Assembly: GCF_009380165.1 (NCBI RefSeq)
Contig: NZ_WHUF01000001.1
Coordinates: 868,001-932,000, forward strand
Origin: Rugamonas rivuli
GTDB taxonomy: Bacteria; Pseudomonadota; Gammaproteobacteria; Burkholderiales; Burkholderiaceae_D
Reading direction: 5' to 3'
Length of the DNA: 64,000 bases
Shown: piece by piece, positions 11,701-18,959 of the stretch
How the letters are laid out: every line of letters starts with the position of its first letter
Numbering within the stretch: position 1 is the stretch's first letter
Translations under genes and position numbers: made by a program
The notes under the pieces: model-generated
Databases searched by the model: none
Told to the model about the DNA's origin: nothing
Seen by the model: only the letters and a program-made list of their open reading frames with translations

Positions 11701-11871
11701 GCCCGGCCAGTTGGCCCGCACCACCATCGCGCGGAAGGTGAACGGCGGGTCTTCATCCTGGCCCAGGTTGGAGTAGCTGAGCATGCCGCCTATCAGCAGC
11801 ACGGCGATCAGGTAGCGCGTCAGCGGGATATGCTCCAGTGCCCAGCGTGAGAGATTGAATCCGTCCTTCAT
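8770..11871 (-). CDS. RND efflux transporter, inner-membrane permease
   Basis: A 1033-residue HAE1-type RND pump subunit that would export drugs or other small hydrophobic compounds by proton antiport. It has the usual duplicated layout: TM1 near 15-33, a large periplasmic loop, TM2-6, then the same again. The proton-relay Asp pair is in GLLVDDAIIAVE at the TM4 position. It is closest in style to the less studied VexF/TriC-like branch, but substrates cannot be read from sequence. Its ATG overlaps the stop of the adaptor gene by 4 bp (ATGA). No outer-membrane channel gene is in the operon, so a TolC-type partner must come from elsewhere. Confidence 0.95.
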   Translation of the reverse strand: MKDGFNLSRWALEHIPLTRYLIAVLLIGGMLSYSNLGQDEDPPFTFRAMVVRANWPGATSLQMAEQVTDKLEKKLQETPDIDEISSYSKPGETTIILKLRESAPPKEVAQSWYQVRKKIGDIRGTLPPGVQGPFFNDEFGDTYGSIFALSGDGFTYAEMKDYADFVRQQLLGVPLVSKVELFGVQDEKINIEFSHKKFAQLGIPIEAIANQIATQNTVEATGVLVTPTDNLQVRVTGALKTVKDLEELELRANGTTFRLGDFATIKRLYQDPPGNKMRFNGKEVIGLGVSMEKGGNIIQLGKHMEKTVAAMKAKLPVGIELERVSDQPEAVKASVGEFVHTLIEAVLIVLAVSFVALGLHSKPKLRLDVRPGLVVALTIPLVLSVTFLCMRMLDIDLHKISLGALIIALGLLVDDAIIAVEMMVRKMEEGMSRFDAATFAYTSTAIPMLTGTLITVAGFLPIGLAKSAAGEYTFSLFSVNALALVISWVVAVVFTPYIGYVLLKVKPHAEGGSEHDLFDTPGFRKFRAVVNWCVEFRKTTIVATLVIFALGVYGFKFIEKQFFPDSSRPELMVELWTPEGTTFAANEAQVKKFEAFIRKQEGVVSVTSYVGTGSPRFYLPLDQIFPQTNVSQIVVLPKDLHARSALRDKIVDVFKHDFPEVRGRVKLLPNGPPVPYPVQFRVTGGEVEKVRAIADQVKDIMRANPNTLGVNDNWNESIKVLRLDLDQDKMRALGVTSQTVMRAANTILSGTTIGQFREDIKLIDIQIRQPIEERNTISILNDTNIPTASGKSVPISQLARAHFVWEPGVVWREGREWAITVQSDVVDNIQGPTVSGQVDPKLKELRDKLPAGYAITVKGAAADSGTAEASIAANLPLAIFIIFTLLMLQLHSFSRALLVFLTGPLGVAGAAMALLVLGRPLGFVANLGIIALFGMIIRNSVILVDQIEQDIKAGHDPWTAIVESAVRRCRPIILTAAAAALAMIPLSRSVFWGPMAVAIMGGLILATALTLLFLPALYAAWFRVKKPQTRPVA

Positions 11872-12992
11872 TTGGCGGTCCCCGCAACAACCGGAGCCGT
11901 CGGCAAATCGTTACCGAGGATCTTGACCTTCTGGCCCGGCTTGAGCAGGTTGACGCCCGCCGTCACCACCGTCTGGCCGGCCTTGACGCCGCTGCCCAGC
12001 ACAATATCGTTGCCGGCCGCGCCGGAGATCGTCACCGGCACCAGCTTGACCACGCCGCCGTCCACCACCCACACGGACGAGGCCGATTTCTCATAGTACA
12101 GCGCCGTCAACGGCACCTTGATCTGCGGCGTCGCGGTCTTGGAGGCGAACTGCACCACGGCCGTCATGCCCAGCTTGGCTTCGGCCAGCGAGTCGGGGAT
12201 GGATACCTTGACGGTGTAAGTACGGGTGGACGGATCGGCCACCGGCGAGATCTCGCGGATCTTGCCGGCCACCGTGTTCTTTGGGTCGGCCCACAGGCGC
12301 ACCTGCACGTCCGGCACGCGGCGCAGCGTCTCGACCTTGTCTTCCGGCAGGCCGATGACGATTTCCTTCTCGCCCTGGCGGGCCACGCGCACCACCGGCG
12401 TGCCCGGCTGCACCACCTGGCCGACTTCGGCATCGACCGCTGTCACCACGCCGTCAACATCGGACACTAGACTGGCGTAGCCGGCCTGGTTGGACTGGCC
12501 GCGATAGGCAGCCTGCGCGGCGTCGACATTGGCTTGCGCCGCCTTGTAGGTCGAATCCTTGGCGTCCAGCACGGCCTGGCTGACGAAGTTCTTGCTGCGC
12601 AATTCCTGATAGCGCTTGAGTTCGGCCTTGGCCAGGTCGCGGTTGGTCTCTGCGGCGCGCAGGCCGGCCAGCGCCTGGGCCTGGGACAGCTGCAAGTCCT
12701 GCGGATCGAGCTGCATCAGCACTTGGCCATGTTTGACCAACGTGCCGACGTCGACCTTGCGGGTGACGATCTTGCCGCCGACGCGGAAGCCCAGGCGCGA
12801 TTCCACGCGGGCGCGCACTTCGCCGGAAAACTCGGCGTTGACATCGACGTCGCTGCTGGCGAGCACGATGGCGCGCACCGGGCGGATGTCTTCGGTTTTC
12901 TCGACGGGCTTGGAACAGCCGGCCAGCACGGCGGCGGCCAGCACGCTAAGTATGAGAGGGGAAATCTGACGCTGTTTTTTAAAGGCGACCAC
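11868..12992 (-). CDS. RND efflux periplasmic adaptor (membrane fusion lipoprotein)
   Basis: The adaptor joins the RND pump to an outer-membrane channel. The best start is a GTG at 12992, preceded by AAAGG at 8-bp spacing; it gives 374 residues beginning with a lipoprotein signal, lipobox LAGC. An ATG 13 codons upstream (13031) is open but lacks a good ribosome site and would put extra residues before the signal. The order is lipoyl half-motif, alpha hairpin (AQALAGLRAAETNRDLAKAE region), second lipoyl half, beta barrel and membrane-proximal domain. It is translationally coupled to the permease by an ATGA overlap. Confidence 0.93.
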   Translation of the reverse strand: MVAFKKQRQISPLILSVLAAAVLAGCSKPVEKTEDIRPVRAIVLASSDVDVNAEFSGEVRARVESRLGFRVGGKIVTRKVDVGTLVKHGQVLMQLDPQDLQLSQAQALAGLRAAETNRDLAKAELKRYQELRSKNFVSQAVLDAKDSTYKAAQANVDAAQAAYRGQSNQAGYASLVSDVDGVVTAVDAEVGQVVQPGTPVVRVARQGEKEIVIGLPEDKVETLRRVPDVQVRLWADPKNTVAGKIREISPVADPSTRTYTVKVSIPDSLAEAKLGMTAVVQFASKTATPQIKVPLTALYYEKSASSVWVVDGGVVKLVPVTISGAAGNDIVLGSGVKAGQTVVTAGVNLLKPGQKVKILGNDLPTAPVVAGTAK

Positions 12993-13047
12993 GGTGTATT
13001 CCTTTAGCTTGCTCTGGAGTGTAGATGGCACTACTATTACGGCTCGG

Positions 13048-13116
13048 AAATTAATGACTTTCCGTTAATTTATTATATGCCGAGCAAATCCGTTTGCAAA
13101 TGACTTTCGCGTCATT
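13048..13116. promoter_or_regulatory. divergent control region between the efflux operon and hpnC
   Basis: This AT-rich 156-bp gap (12993-13148) holds two inverted repeats: AAATTAA (13048-13054) with TTAATTT (13065-13071), and AATGAC (13099-13104) with GTCATT (13111-13116). The ten-base word AATGACTTTC occurs twice, at 13053 and 13099, 46 bp apart. These are candidate operators. No regulator gene is adjacent. Confidence 0.45.
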
Positions 13117-13148
13117 AATTTTTAAAATTTTGCTTTGGGCCCTGTTTT

Positions 13149-13991
13149 ATGTCGGTAGATCACTACGAAAATTTCCCTGTTGCATCAATTTTGCTGCCTG
13201 GCCGCTTGCGGCCGGCGGTGGAAGCGATCTACGCCTTCGCCCGCAGCGCCGACGATCTGGCCGACGAAGGCGACGCCACGCCCGAGCAACGCCTGGCCGC
13301 GCTGAACGCCTACGAGGCCGCGTTGGACCGCATCGAGGCCGGCGCCACCGACCACGAGCCGATGTTCGAACGGCTGGCCCAGGTGGTGCGCGCGCATGAC
13401 CTGCCGCTCAAGCCGCTGTACGAGCTGCTGTCGGCGTTCAAGCAGGATGTGCTGGTGAGCCGCTACGCCACCTACGACGCGCTGCTGGACTACTGCGCTC
13501 GCTCGGCCAATCCGGTCGGCTTCCTGATGCTGCATCTGTACGGCCAGGCCGACGAGGAAAATATCCGCGACTCCGACGCCATCTGCACCGCGCTGCAGCT
13601 GATCAACTTCCTGCAGGACGTGGCGATCGACATCCACAAGGAGCGCATCTACATTCCGCTGGAGGATTTGAACCGCTACGCGATCTCGCCGGCGGCGCTG
13701 GACCACGCCAGCGCCCGTCCGCGCTGGCGTTCGATGATGAAGTTCGAGGTGGACCGCGCCCGCGCGCTGATGCTGAGCGGCGCACCGCTGGCGCTGCGGC
13801 TCAAAGGCCGCATCGGGTTCGAGCTGCGCATGGTGGTGCAAGGCGGGCTGCGCATCCTGGATGCGATCGAGGCCGCCGAATACGACGTCTTCCTGCATCG
13901 CCCCAAGCTGAGCCGGCGCGACTGGCTGGGCATCTTCTGGGCCGCCGTGCGCATGAAAAAACAGATGAAAACGGTGTTCAGCGCCGCCTGA
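13149..13991 (+). CDS. hpnC: hydroxysqualene synthase HpnC (squalene/phytoene synthase family)
   Basis: In the three-enzyme bacterial squalene route HpnC converts presqualene diphosphate (made by HpnD) to hydroxysqualene. The 280 residues start SVDHYENFPVAS, which marks HpnC rather than HpnD. Two Asp-rich motifs of the prenyl-transfer family are present: DDLADEGD near residue 35 and LQDVAIDIHKERIYIP near 155. It sits about 1.7 kb upstream of hpnD-hpnE, separated by four small genes, whereas hpnCDE are usually adjacent. No squalene-hopene cyclase is in the window, so the end product (hopanoid or other) is not shown here. Confidence 0.92.
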   Translation: MSVDHYENFPVASILLPGRLRPAVEAIYAFARSADDLADEGDATPEQRLAALNAYEAALDRIEAGATDHEPMFERLAQVVRAHDLPLKPLYELLSAFKQDVLVSRYATYDALLDYCARSANPVGFLMLHLYGQADEENIRDSDAICTALQLINFLQDVAIDIHKERIYIPLEDLNRYAISPAALDHASARPRWRSMMKFEVDRARALMLSGAPLALRLKGRIGFELRMVVQGGLRILDAIEAAEYDVFLHRPKLSRRDWLGIFWAAVRMKKQMKTVFSAA

Positions 13992-14085
13992 GGCGGAGAT
14001 AGAATAGCCGCGCACGATTAAATCGTTGCCGCTGCACAATTACCCCGCTCCGTGCTACCTTCGCAGAAAATGGAGAGGTGGCATC

Positions 14086-14283
14086 ATGGAAACGATAGAC
14101 CGGTCGTCGCGACCGGATATGGAAACATCGAAGGTGGTGGAATTGGGCGTCAACCTGCTGCAAAGCCGGGGCCGCGCCTTTGCGTCGGAATTTTTGGTCC
14201 GCAGGAATATCCCGTTCAGCGTCATCGTCCGCGTGCTGTCGGACCCGCCGGGGCGCCGCCGCGCCCTCGGTCTACGGCGCTAG
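14086..14283 (+). CDS. small hypothetical protein (65 aa)
   Basis: The ATG at 14086 follows a good ribosome site, GGAGAGG. The 65 residues start METIDRSSRPDMETSK and contain a helix-like segment VELGVNLLQSRGRAFASEFL, ending in a basic RRRALGLRR tail. No known motif. The basic, helical make-up could suit a nucleic-acid or partner-binding protein, but nothing proves it. Its 3' end overlaps the end of the next, convergent gene by 12 bp. Confidence 0.6.
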   Translation: METIDRSSRPDMETSKVVELGVNLLQSRGRAFASEFLVRRNIPFSVIVRVLSDPPGRRRALGLRR

Positions 14284-14610
14284 CGCAGCATTGGCGTCCA
14301 GCGGCGCCGGTGGCGTGCGCGATTGCTTCAACACCGACTCGCGCAGCGCGGCCGCGTCCGTCACCGAGATCGCCGTCTGGCAATTGACCCACTCGTTGGA
14401 CATCTGCCACTCCTGATAGTCGCGCGCGCTCATCCGGCGCTGCTCCTGCTCGTTGAGCTGGTTGCAGCGGTTGGCCACCTGCGTGGCTTCCTGCAGGTGC
14501 TTGGCGTAATACGTCGCGGACTTCATCTGCACATCGATTTCCGCCGGCGCGCGCCCGCATCCCCACAAGGCGGGAACAAGCATCAGAACGGCGGCATACG
14601 AAGCATTCAT
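14272..14610 (-). CDS. small lipoprotein resembling EexN entry-exclusion proteins
   Basis: A 112-residue lipoprotein. The ATG at 14610 has GGAG at 9-bp spacing; an ATG three codons earlier lies too close to that site. The signal ends in the lipobox LWGC. The mature part has the EexN-like pattern: ATYYAKHLQEATQVANRC, then NEWVNCQTA, with paired cysteines. EexN proteins on plasmids block redundant mating, but there are no conjugation genes here, so this is probably a chromosomal relative with another envelope role. It ends convergently with the 65-aa gene. Confidence 0.7.
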   Translation of the reverse strand: MNASYAAVLMLVPALWGCGRAPAEIDVQMKSATYYAKHLQEATQVANRCNQLNEQEQRRMSARDYQEWQMSNEWVNCQTAISVTDAAALRESVLKQSRTPPAPLDANAALAP

Positions 14611-14667
14611 ACAGATCATCTCCAGGGAAACGTAACATATTGTATCCTTGAAGATGAGTATCCGTCA

Positions 14668-15078
14668 TCACGCTTGCGCTGGCGCACCTTTCAGTTCGAC
14701 CACATTGCCTTCCGGATCGGTGAGATAGATCGACGGCCCCTCCCCCTCGGCGCCGTAGCGCGACTCCACCTGGCCTGCCGTCACGCCGTGCGCCGCCAGG
14801 TGGGCGCGGATGGCCGCCTCGCCGAAAGGCTCGACGCGCAGGCAGAAGTGGTCCATATTGCGGCCTTCGGCGCCGGGCGGAGCGCCACCCATGCGCCCCA
14901 GCTTGCCGTCGACCGGCACCAGGTCGATCAACGAGCTGCCGGCGCGCAGTTGCACCAGCCCGATGGCGTCCTGCCGCCGCTCGATCGTACAGCCCAGCGC
15001 GCCGCAGTAAAAGGCCAGCATGCGCTCCAGGTCGACGATGCGCAGCACCAGATGGTCAATTTCGCGAATTTTAATCAT
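14668..15078 (-). CDS. VOC-family (glyoxalase-like) protein
   Basis: A 136-residue single vicinal-oxygen-chelate domain with paired beta-alpha-beta units: IDHLVLRIVDLERMLAFYCGALGC at the start and IYLTDPEGNVVELKG at the end. His9, a central His in NMDHFCLRV and the late Glu in VVELKG are plausible metal ligands. The reaction is unknown; VOC proteins include glyoxalases, dioxygenases and antibiotic-resistance enzymes. The start overlaps the stop of the upstream VOC gene (ATGA), forming a two-gene operon. Confidence 0.85.
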   Translation of the reverse strand: MIKIREIDHLVLRIVDLERMLAFYCGALGCTIERRQDAIGLVQLRAGSSLIDLVPVDGKLGRMGGAPPGAEGRNMDHFCLRVEPFGEAAIRAHLAAHGVTAGQVESRYGAEGEGPSIYLTDPEGNVVELKGAPAQA

Positions 15079-15509
15079 GCGTACATCTCATTCAACAGGC
15101 GCTGCATCTCCTCGCCTGAAACCTCTTTCTTATGCGTGGCGATGGTCCAGGTATTGCCAAACGGGTCCATCACCCGCCCCTCGCGGGTACCGAAGAACAT
15201 GTCGCCGACCGGGCTCAGCTGCTGAGCACCTGCCGCCAGCGCGCGGGCGAACACCGCATCCGCATCCGCCACATAAATCTGCGCCAGCAACGGCTGCTCC
15301 GGCCAGCCCTCCATGGATTCGCCCAGGTTGATGCGCGAATCGCCTATCTTCAGTTCGCAGTGCACTACTTTGCCATCGGGCGTATGCAGACGCAAGACCT
15401 CCTCCGCGCCGAACACCTCCTGGTAAAACACCACCGCGCCCGCCACGTTGCGGACAATGCTGTTCGGTGTGATCGTATTGGCCCCCTGCGGCCGGCCTTT
15501 GTTATCCAT
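15075..15509 (-). CDS. VOC-family protein, PhnB-like
   Basis: A 144-residue VOC/PhnB-type protein. The ATG at 15509 has a perfect AAGGAG seven bases upstream, which settles the start over a longer open frame. Recognisable parts are ITPNSIVRNVAGAVVFYQEVFGA at the start and GREGRVMDPFGNTWTIATH at the end, the layout of the PhnB/YdcJ-like group. Function is unknown. It overlaps the next VOC gene by 4 bp and faces away from hpnD. Confidence 0.86.
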   Translation of the reverse strand: MDNKGRPQGANTITPNSIVRNVAGAVVFYQEVFGAEEVLRLHTPDGKVVHCELKIGDSRINLGESMEGWPEQPLLAQIYVADADAVFARALAAGAQQLSPVGDMFFGTREGRVMDPFGNTWTIATHKKEVSGEEMQRLLNEMYA

Positions 15510-15655
15510 GACAGTCTCCTTAGCGAGTGAGCAATCTTGCCAATTTAGGAACTGGGAACTGTACTCCAATCCTGCTCGCTGTGGCGACAGTGGCCCACAT
15601 TGTTACACTTAACCTATAGAATAGCGGCTTCGATGTCATCCTTGCTTTTTTATCC

Positions 15656-16489
15656 ATGTCTCCCGACGACTACTGCCAGCAAAAGACCGCCCAGAGCGGC
15701 TCCAGTTTCTACTACAGCTTCCTGTTCCTGGCGCCGGAGCGCCGCCGCGCAATCACCGCCCTGTATGCCTTTTGCCGCGAAGTCGATGACACCGTGGACG
15801 AGTGCACGGACGAGTCGATCGCCCGCATCAAGCTGGCCTGGTGGCGCAAGGAAATCGCCAATATGTACGAAGGCCAGCAGACCCACCCGGTAACGCTGGC
15901 ATTGCAGCCGCACCTGGCGCCGTACAACTTGCAACAGCAACACCTGCAAGCCATCATCGACGGCATGGAAATGGATCTGAACCAGACCCGCTACCTCGAC
16001 TACACGGCGCTGAGCAAGTACTGCTGGCACGTGGCCAGCGTGGTGGGCATCCTGTCGGCCAGCATCTTCGGCGCGACCAAGCCGGAGACGCTGCAATACG
16101 CGGAAAAACTGGGCCACGCCTTCCAGCTGACCAACATCATCCGCGATGTCGGCGAAGATGCGCGCAAGGGCCGCATCTACCTGCCGGTCAACGAGCTGCA
16201 GCAGTTCAACGTCACCGCCGCCGACCTGCTCAACGCGCGCCACACCGAGAACTTCGAGAAGCTGATGGCTTTCCAGGCCGCCCGCGCGCAAAAGGTCTAC
16301 GACGAAGCGTTCGCGCTGCTGCCGAAGGAAGACCGCCGCGCCCAGCGCCCGGGCCTGATGATGTCCGCCATCTACCGCACGCTGCTGACCGAGGTGGAGG
16401 CCGACGGCTTCCACGTGCTCACGCAGCGCATTTCTCTGACGCCTATCCGCAAGCTCTGGCTGGCGTGGAAGACCTACATTCGTGGCTGA
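15656..16489 (+). CDS. hpnD: presqualene diphosphate synthase HpnD
   Basis: HpnD condenses two farnesyl diphosphates to presqualene diphosphate, the first step to squalene. The 277 residues start MSPDDYCQQKTAQSGSSFYY, typical of HpnD. The two Asp-rich Mg-binding motifs are CREVDDTVDE near residue 40 and NIIRDVGEDARKGRIYLP near 165. It overlaps hpnE by 8 bp and so is co-translated with it. The promoter should lie in the 146 bp shared with the divergent VOC operon. Confidence 0.94.
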   Translation: MSPDDYCQQKTAQSGSSFYYSFLFLAPERRRAITALYAFCREVDDTVDECTDESIARIKLAWWRKEIANMYEGQQTHPVTLALQPHLAPYNLQQQHLQAIIDGMEMDLNQTRYLDYTALSKYCWHVASVVGILSASIFGATKPETLQYAEKLGHAFQLTNIIRDVGEDARKGRIYLPVNELQQFNVTAADLLNARHTENFEKLMAFQAARAQKVYDEAFALLPKEDRRAQRPGLMMSAIYRTLLTEVEADGFHVLTQRISLTPIRKLWLAWKTYIRG

Positions 16490-17888
16490 GCAAGTGCAGG
16501 ACAAGCGCGCCGGCAAGTGCGAGCCGGGTCTGACCTCCCGTTCGGTCGCGGTGATCGGCGGCGGCTGGGCCGGTTGCGCGGCGGCCGTGGAAATGGCGCG
16601 CGCCGGCTACAAGGTCACGCTGTTCGAGGCGGCGCGCACACTGGGCGGCCGCGCACGCCGCATCGAGACCGACCACCGGCATCTGGACAACGGCCAGCAC
16701 ATCCTGCTGGGCGCCTACAGCGCCACCCTGCGCTTGATGAAGCTGGCCGGCGTCGACCGCGAGCAAGCCTTGCTGTCGCTGCCGCTGCAAATGCGCTACC
16801 CGCCCGGAACCGGCGGCATGGACTTCCTGGCGCCGCGCCTGCCCGCGCCGCTGCACCTGGCGCTGGCGCTGCTGCGCGCGCAAGGCCTGGAGCGCGCCGA
16901 TAAACTCAGCCTGGCGCGCTTTTCCACCACCGCGCGCTGGATGGGCTGGCGCCTGCATACCGATTGCAGCGTAACCGAGCTGCTGGAACGCTTCGACCAG
17001 ACCCCGCGCCTGATCCAGCTGATGTGGCGCCCACTGTGCCTGGCCGCGCTGAACACGCCGCCGGAGCGCGCCTCCGCGCAGGTCTTCCTCAACGTGCTGC
17101 GCGACAGCCTGGGCGCCAAACGCAGCGCCTCGGACATGCTGCTGCCGCGCGCCGACCTGTCTGCCCTGCTGCCCGAGGCGGCGGGCGCCCTCGTCGAAGC
17201 GCACGGCGGCTCGATCCGCACCGGCGCCAAGGTGCGCGCGCTGCGCTCCATCGAAGGCCGCCTGTGGCAGCTCGACATCAGCGGCGCAGCCGTGGGCGGC
17301 AACTGGAGCACCTATTTCAGCGGCGTGGTGCTGGCCACCGGCGCCAGCCAGGCGGCGGCCCTGCTGCACGAGATCCCGGATTGCGACACCAGCGCCGTCT
17401 GCAGCCAGCTGACCGCCTTCGAGCCGGAAGCCATCACCACCTGCTACCTGCAATACGATCCGGCGACGCGGCTGGAGCTGCCCTTCTTCGCCCTGCTGGA
17501 CGATCCGGACAACTACCAATGGGGCCAGTTCGTGTTCGACCGCGGCCAGCTGGACGCCGGCCAGGCAGGCCTGCTGGCGGTGGTCATCAGCGCCTCCGGC
17601 AGCGCCGCGGAGCAAAGCCAGGATCTGCTGGCCGAAGCGGTCGCGGTCCAGCTGGCGGTGGCCTTCCAGCGCCCGGAACTGGGACGCCCGCAGTGGTTCA
17701 AGGTCATCACCGAAAAGCGCGCCACCTACGCCTGCACGCCGGGGCTGGCCCGTCCGGCCAACGACATCGGCCTGCCCGGCCTGGCCATCGCCGGCGACTA
17801 CACCGCCGGCGACTACCCGGCCACGCTGGAATCGGCGGTCCGCAGCGGCGTCGCCGCTGCCGCGCTGCTCAAGGGGGCTGCCTTCTAG
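16482..17888 (+). CDS. hpnE: hydroxysqualene dehydroxylase HpnE
   Basis: HpnE is the FAD-dependent enzyme that removes the hydroxyl of hydroxysqualene to give squalene. The 468 residues begin with a Rossmann FAD site, VAVIGGGWAGCAAAVEMA near residues 22-39, followed by LFEAARTLGGRARR, typical of the phytoene-desaturase/amine-oxidase fold. The C-terminal FAD motif GLAIAGDYTAGDYPATLESA is complete. The start is a GTG inside the 3' end of hpnD (8-bp overlap). A terminator overlaps its stop codon. Confidence 0.94.
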   Translation: MAEQVQDKRAGKCEPGLTSRSVAVIGGGWAGCAAAVEMARAGYKVTLFEAARTLGGRARRIETDHRHLDNGQHILLGAYSATLRLMKLAGVDREQALLSLPLQMRYPPGTGGMDFLAPRLPAPLHLALALLRAQGLERADKLSLARFSTTARWMGWRLHTDCSVTELLERFDQTPRLIQLMWRPLCLAALNTPPERASAQVFLNVLRDSLGAKRSASDMLLPRADLSALLPEAAGALVEAHGGSIRTGAKVRALRSIEGRLWQLDISGAAVGGNWSTYFSGVVLATGASQAAALLHEIPDCDTSAVCSQLTAFEPEAITTCYLQYDPATRLELPFFALLDDPDNYQWGQFVFDRGQLDAGQAGLLAVVISASGSAAEQSQDLLAEAVAVQLAVAFQRPELGRPQWFKVITEKRATYACTPGLARPANDIGLPGLAIAGDYTAGDYPATLESAVRSGVAAAALLKGAAF

Positions 17889-17900
17889 TCCCCCTTTTTT
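17871..17900 (+). terminator. intrinsic terminator of hpnDE
   Basis: AAGGGGG (17871-17877) pairs with CCCCCTT (17890-17896), followed by TTTT to 17900. The upstream arm lies in the last codons of hpnE and the loop contains its TAG stop. Confidence 0.8.
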
Positions 17901-18004
17901 GTCGCCTGCCCCGCTATTTATGCAGCCTGTCACATGCCGATGGCATCCGGGCGAGCGCTTGCGTACAGTAGCATCATCGACAAAAGACAATAATTGGAAT
18001 CAAC

Positions 18005-18142
18005 ATGAACCTCGCCCTCAGCCTGAAAACCCTCGCCCTGGTCGCCTTCGTCGCGGCCAGCACGGTCGCCATCGTGCAGACCAAGCCGGTGGCGGAGAGC
18101 GCGATGGCCGTGGCTCACAACAGCGCAACATTAGGTATTTGA
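18005..18142 (+). CDS. 45-aa membrane or exported peptide
   Basis: A short gene, ATG at 18005 with GGAA shortly upstream, giving MNLALSLKTLALVAFVAAS, a clear hydrophobic signal or single membrane helix, then a short polar tail of about 22 residues. The stop codon is 4 bp before the next gene, so it is probably the first gene of the DUF1700-GIN operon. No homologue is recognised. Its position, where this kind of operon often has a PadR regulator, makes it worth noting. Confidence 0.55.
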   Translation: MNLALSLKTLALVAFVAASTVAIVQTKPVAESAMAVAHNSATLGI

Positions 18143-18146
18143 TATC

Positions 18147-18947
18147 ATGAACAAGCAGGCATACCTCGACGCGCTCAAACAGGCCATGCAGGGACTGCCC
18201 CCGGAAACGGTGGCCAAGACCCTGGCCTACTACGAGCAGCGCTTCATCGACGGCCTGGTGGCCGGCCGCAGCGAGGCTGAGGTCTACAAGGAACTCGACG
18301 AGCCGCGCAAAGTGGCCATGACGTTGCGCGCCAACCTCCACCTGAACGCCTTCGAACAGAAGAAAACCCCGGTCAACCTGGCCCGCGTGATGGTCTCCTT
18401 CATCGGCCTGGCGATCTTCAACCTCTTCATGGTGATCCCGGCGATGGTGTACGCCTCGCTGCTGGGCGCCGTCTACATCTCGGCCTTCGGCTTCTACATC
18501 GGCGGCGTGGCCCTGGTGGCGAGCGGCCTGTCCGGCCAGAACGAACTGGCGCTGGAAGGCCCGCTGCGCCACGTGATGGAGTTCACCAACGCCCACTTCG
18601 ACTCGCCGGAGCAGCAACAGGAGACCGAAGGCTGGCGCATGGCGATCAACAGCATGGGCGTCCAGATCAACAAGGAACCGGACGCCCAGGACAACAGCAG
18701 CTCCGGCGACGAAAACCTGAGCCGCAGCGGGCGCCTGCTGAACCGCGCCGAGGCGGTGGCCACCGGCGATCTCCACATCACCACGGATTTCGACAGCGGC
18801 GCCCGCACCAGCCAGTCGCTGATCGGCTTCGGCCTGATATTGGGCGGGATCGGCCTGTGCCTGATCAGCATCGTCGCCACCCGCTACACCCTGATCGGCC
18901 TGAGACGGTATGTCGCAATGAATGTGTCCCTGCTTCGCGGACGCTAA
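18147..18947 (+). CDS. DUF1700 (HAAS-like) membrane protein
   Basis: The 266 residues start with the HAAS/DUF1700 helical domain (MNKQAYLDALKQAMQGLPPE, then YYEQRFIDGLVAGRSEAEV, LDEPRKVA), about 1-60. Hydrophobic segments near 75-125 form two or three membrane helices, then comes a polar loop and a last membrane helix near 225-245. DUF1700 proteins usually pair with GIN or DUF4097 proteins in envelope-stress type clusters, as here. The stop codon TAA overlaps the ribosome site of the following GIN gene, which supports one operon. The exact biochemical role is unknown. Confidence 0.85.
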   Translation: MNKQAYLDALKQAMQGLPPETVAKTLAYYEQRFIDGLVAGRSEAEVYKELDEPRKVAMTLRANLHLNAFEQKKTPVNLARVMVSFIGLAIFNLFMVIPAMVYASLLGAVYISAFGFYIGGVALVASGLSGQNELALEGPLRHVMEFTNAHFDSPEQQQETEGWRMAINSMGVQINKEPDAQDNSSSGDENLSRSGRLLNRAEAVATGDLHITTDFDSGARTSQSLIGFGLILGGIGLCLISIVATRYTLIGLRRYVAMNVSLLRGR

Positions 18948-18959
18948 GGAGTCATGAAC

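Noticed and set aside
8788..11850. A 1020-codon plus-strand open frame opposite the RND pump gene.
   Set aside because: Low-complexity His/Arg/Gln composition, no ribosome site and no known domain; the minus-strand gene is a clear RND protein.
8770..11871. RND gene next to hpnC considered as HpnN, the hopanoid transporter.
   Set aside because: It is a full-length HAE1 pump with adaptor, unlike the HpnN subfamily.
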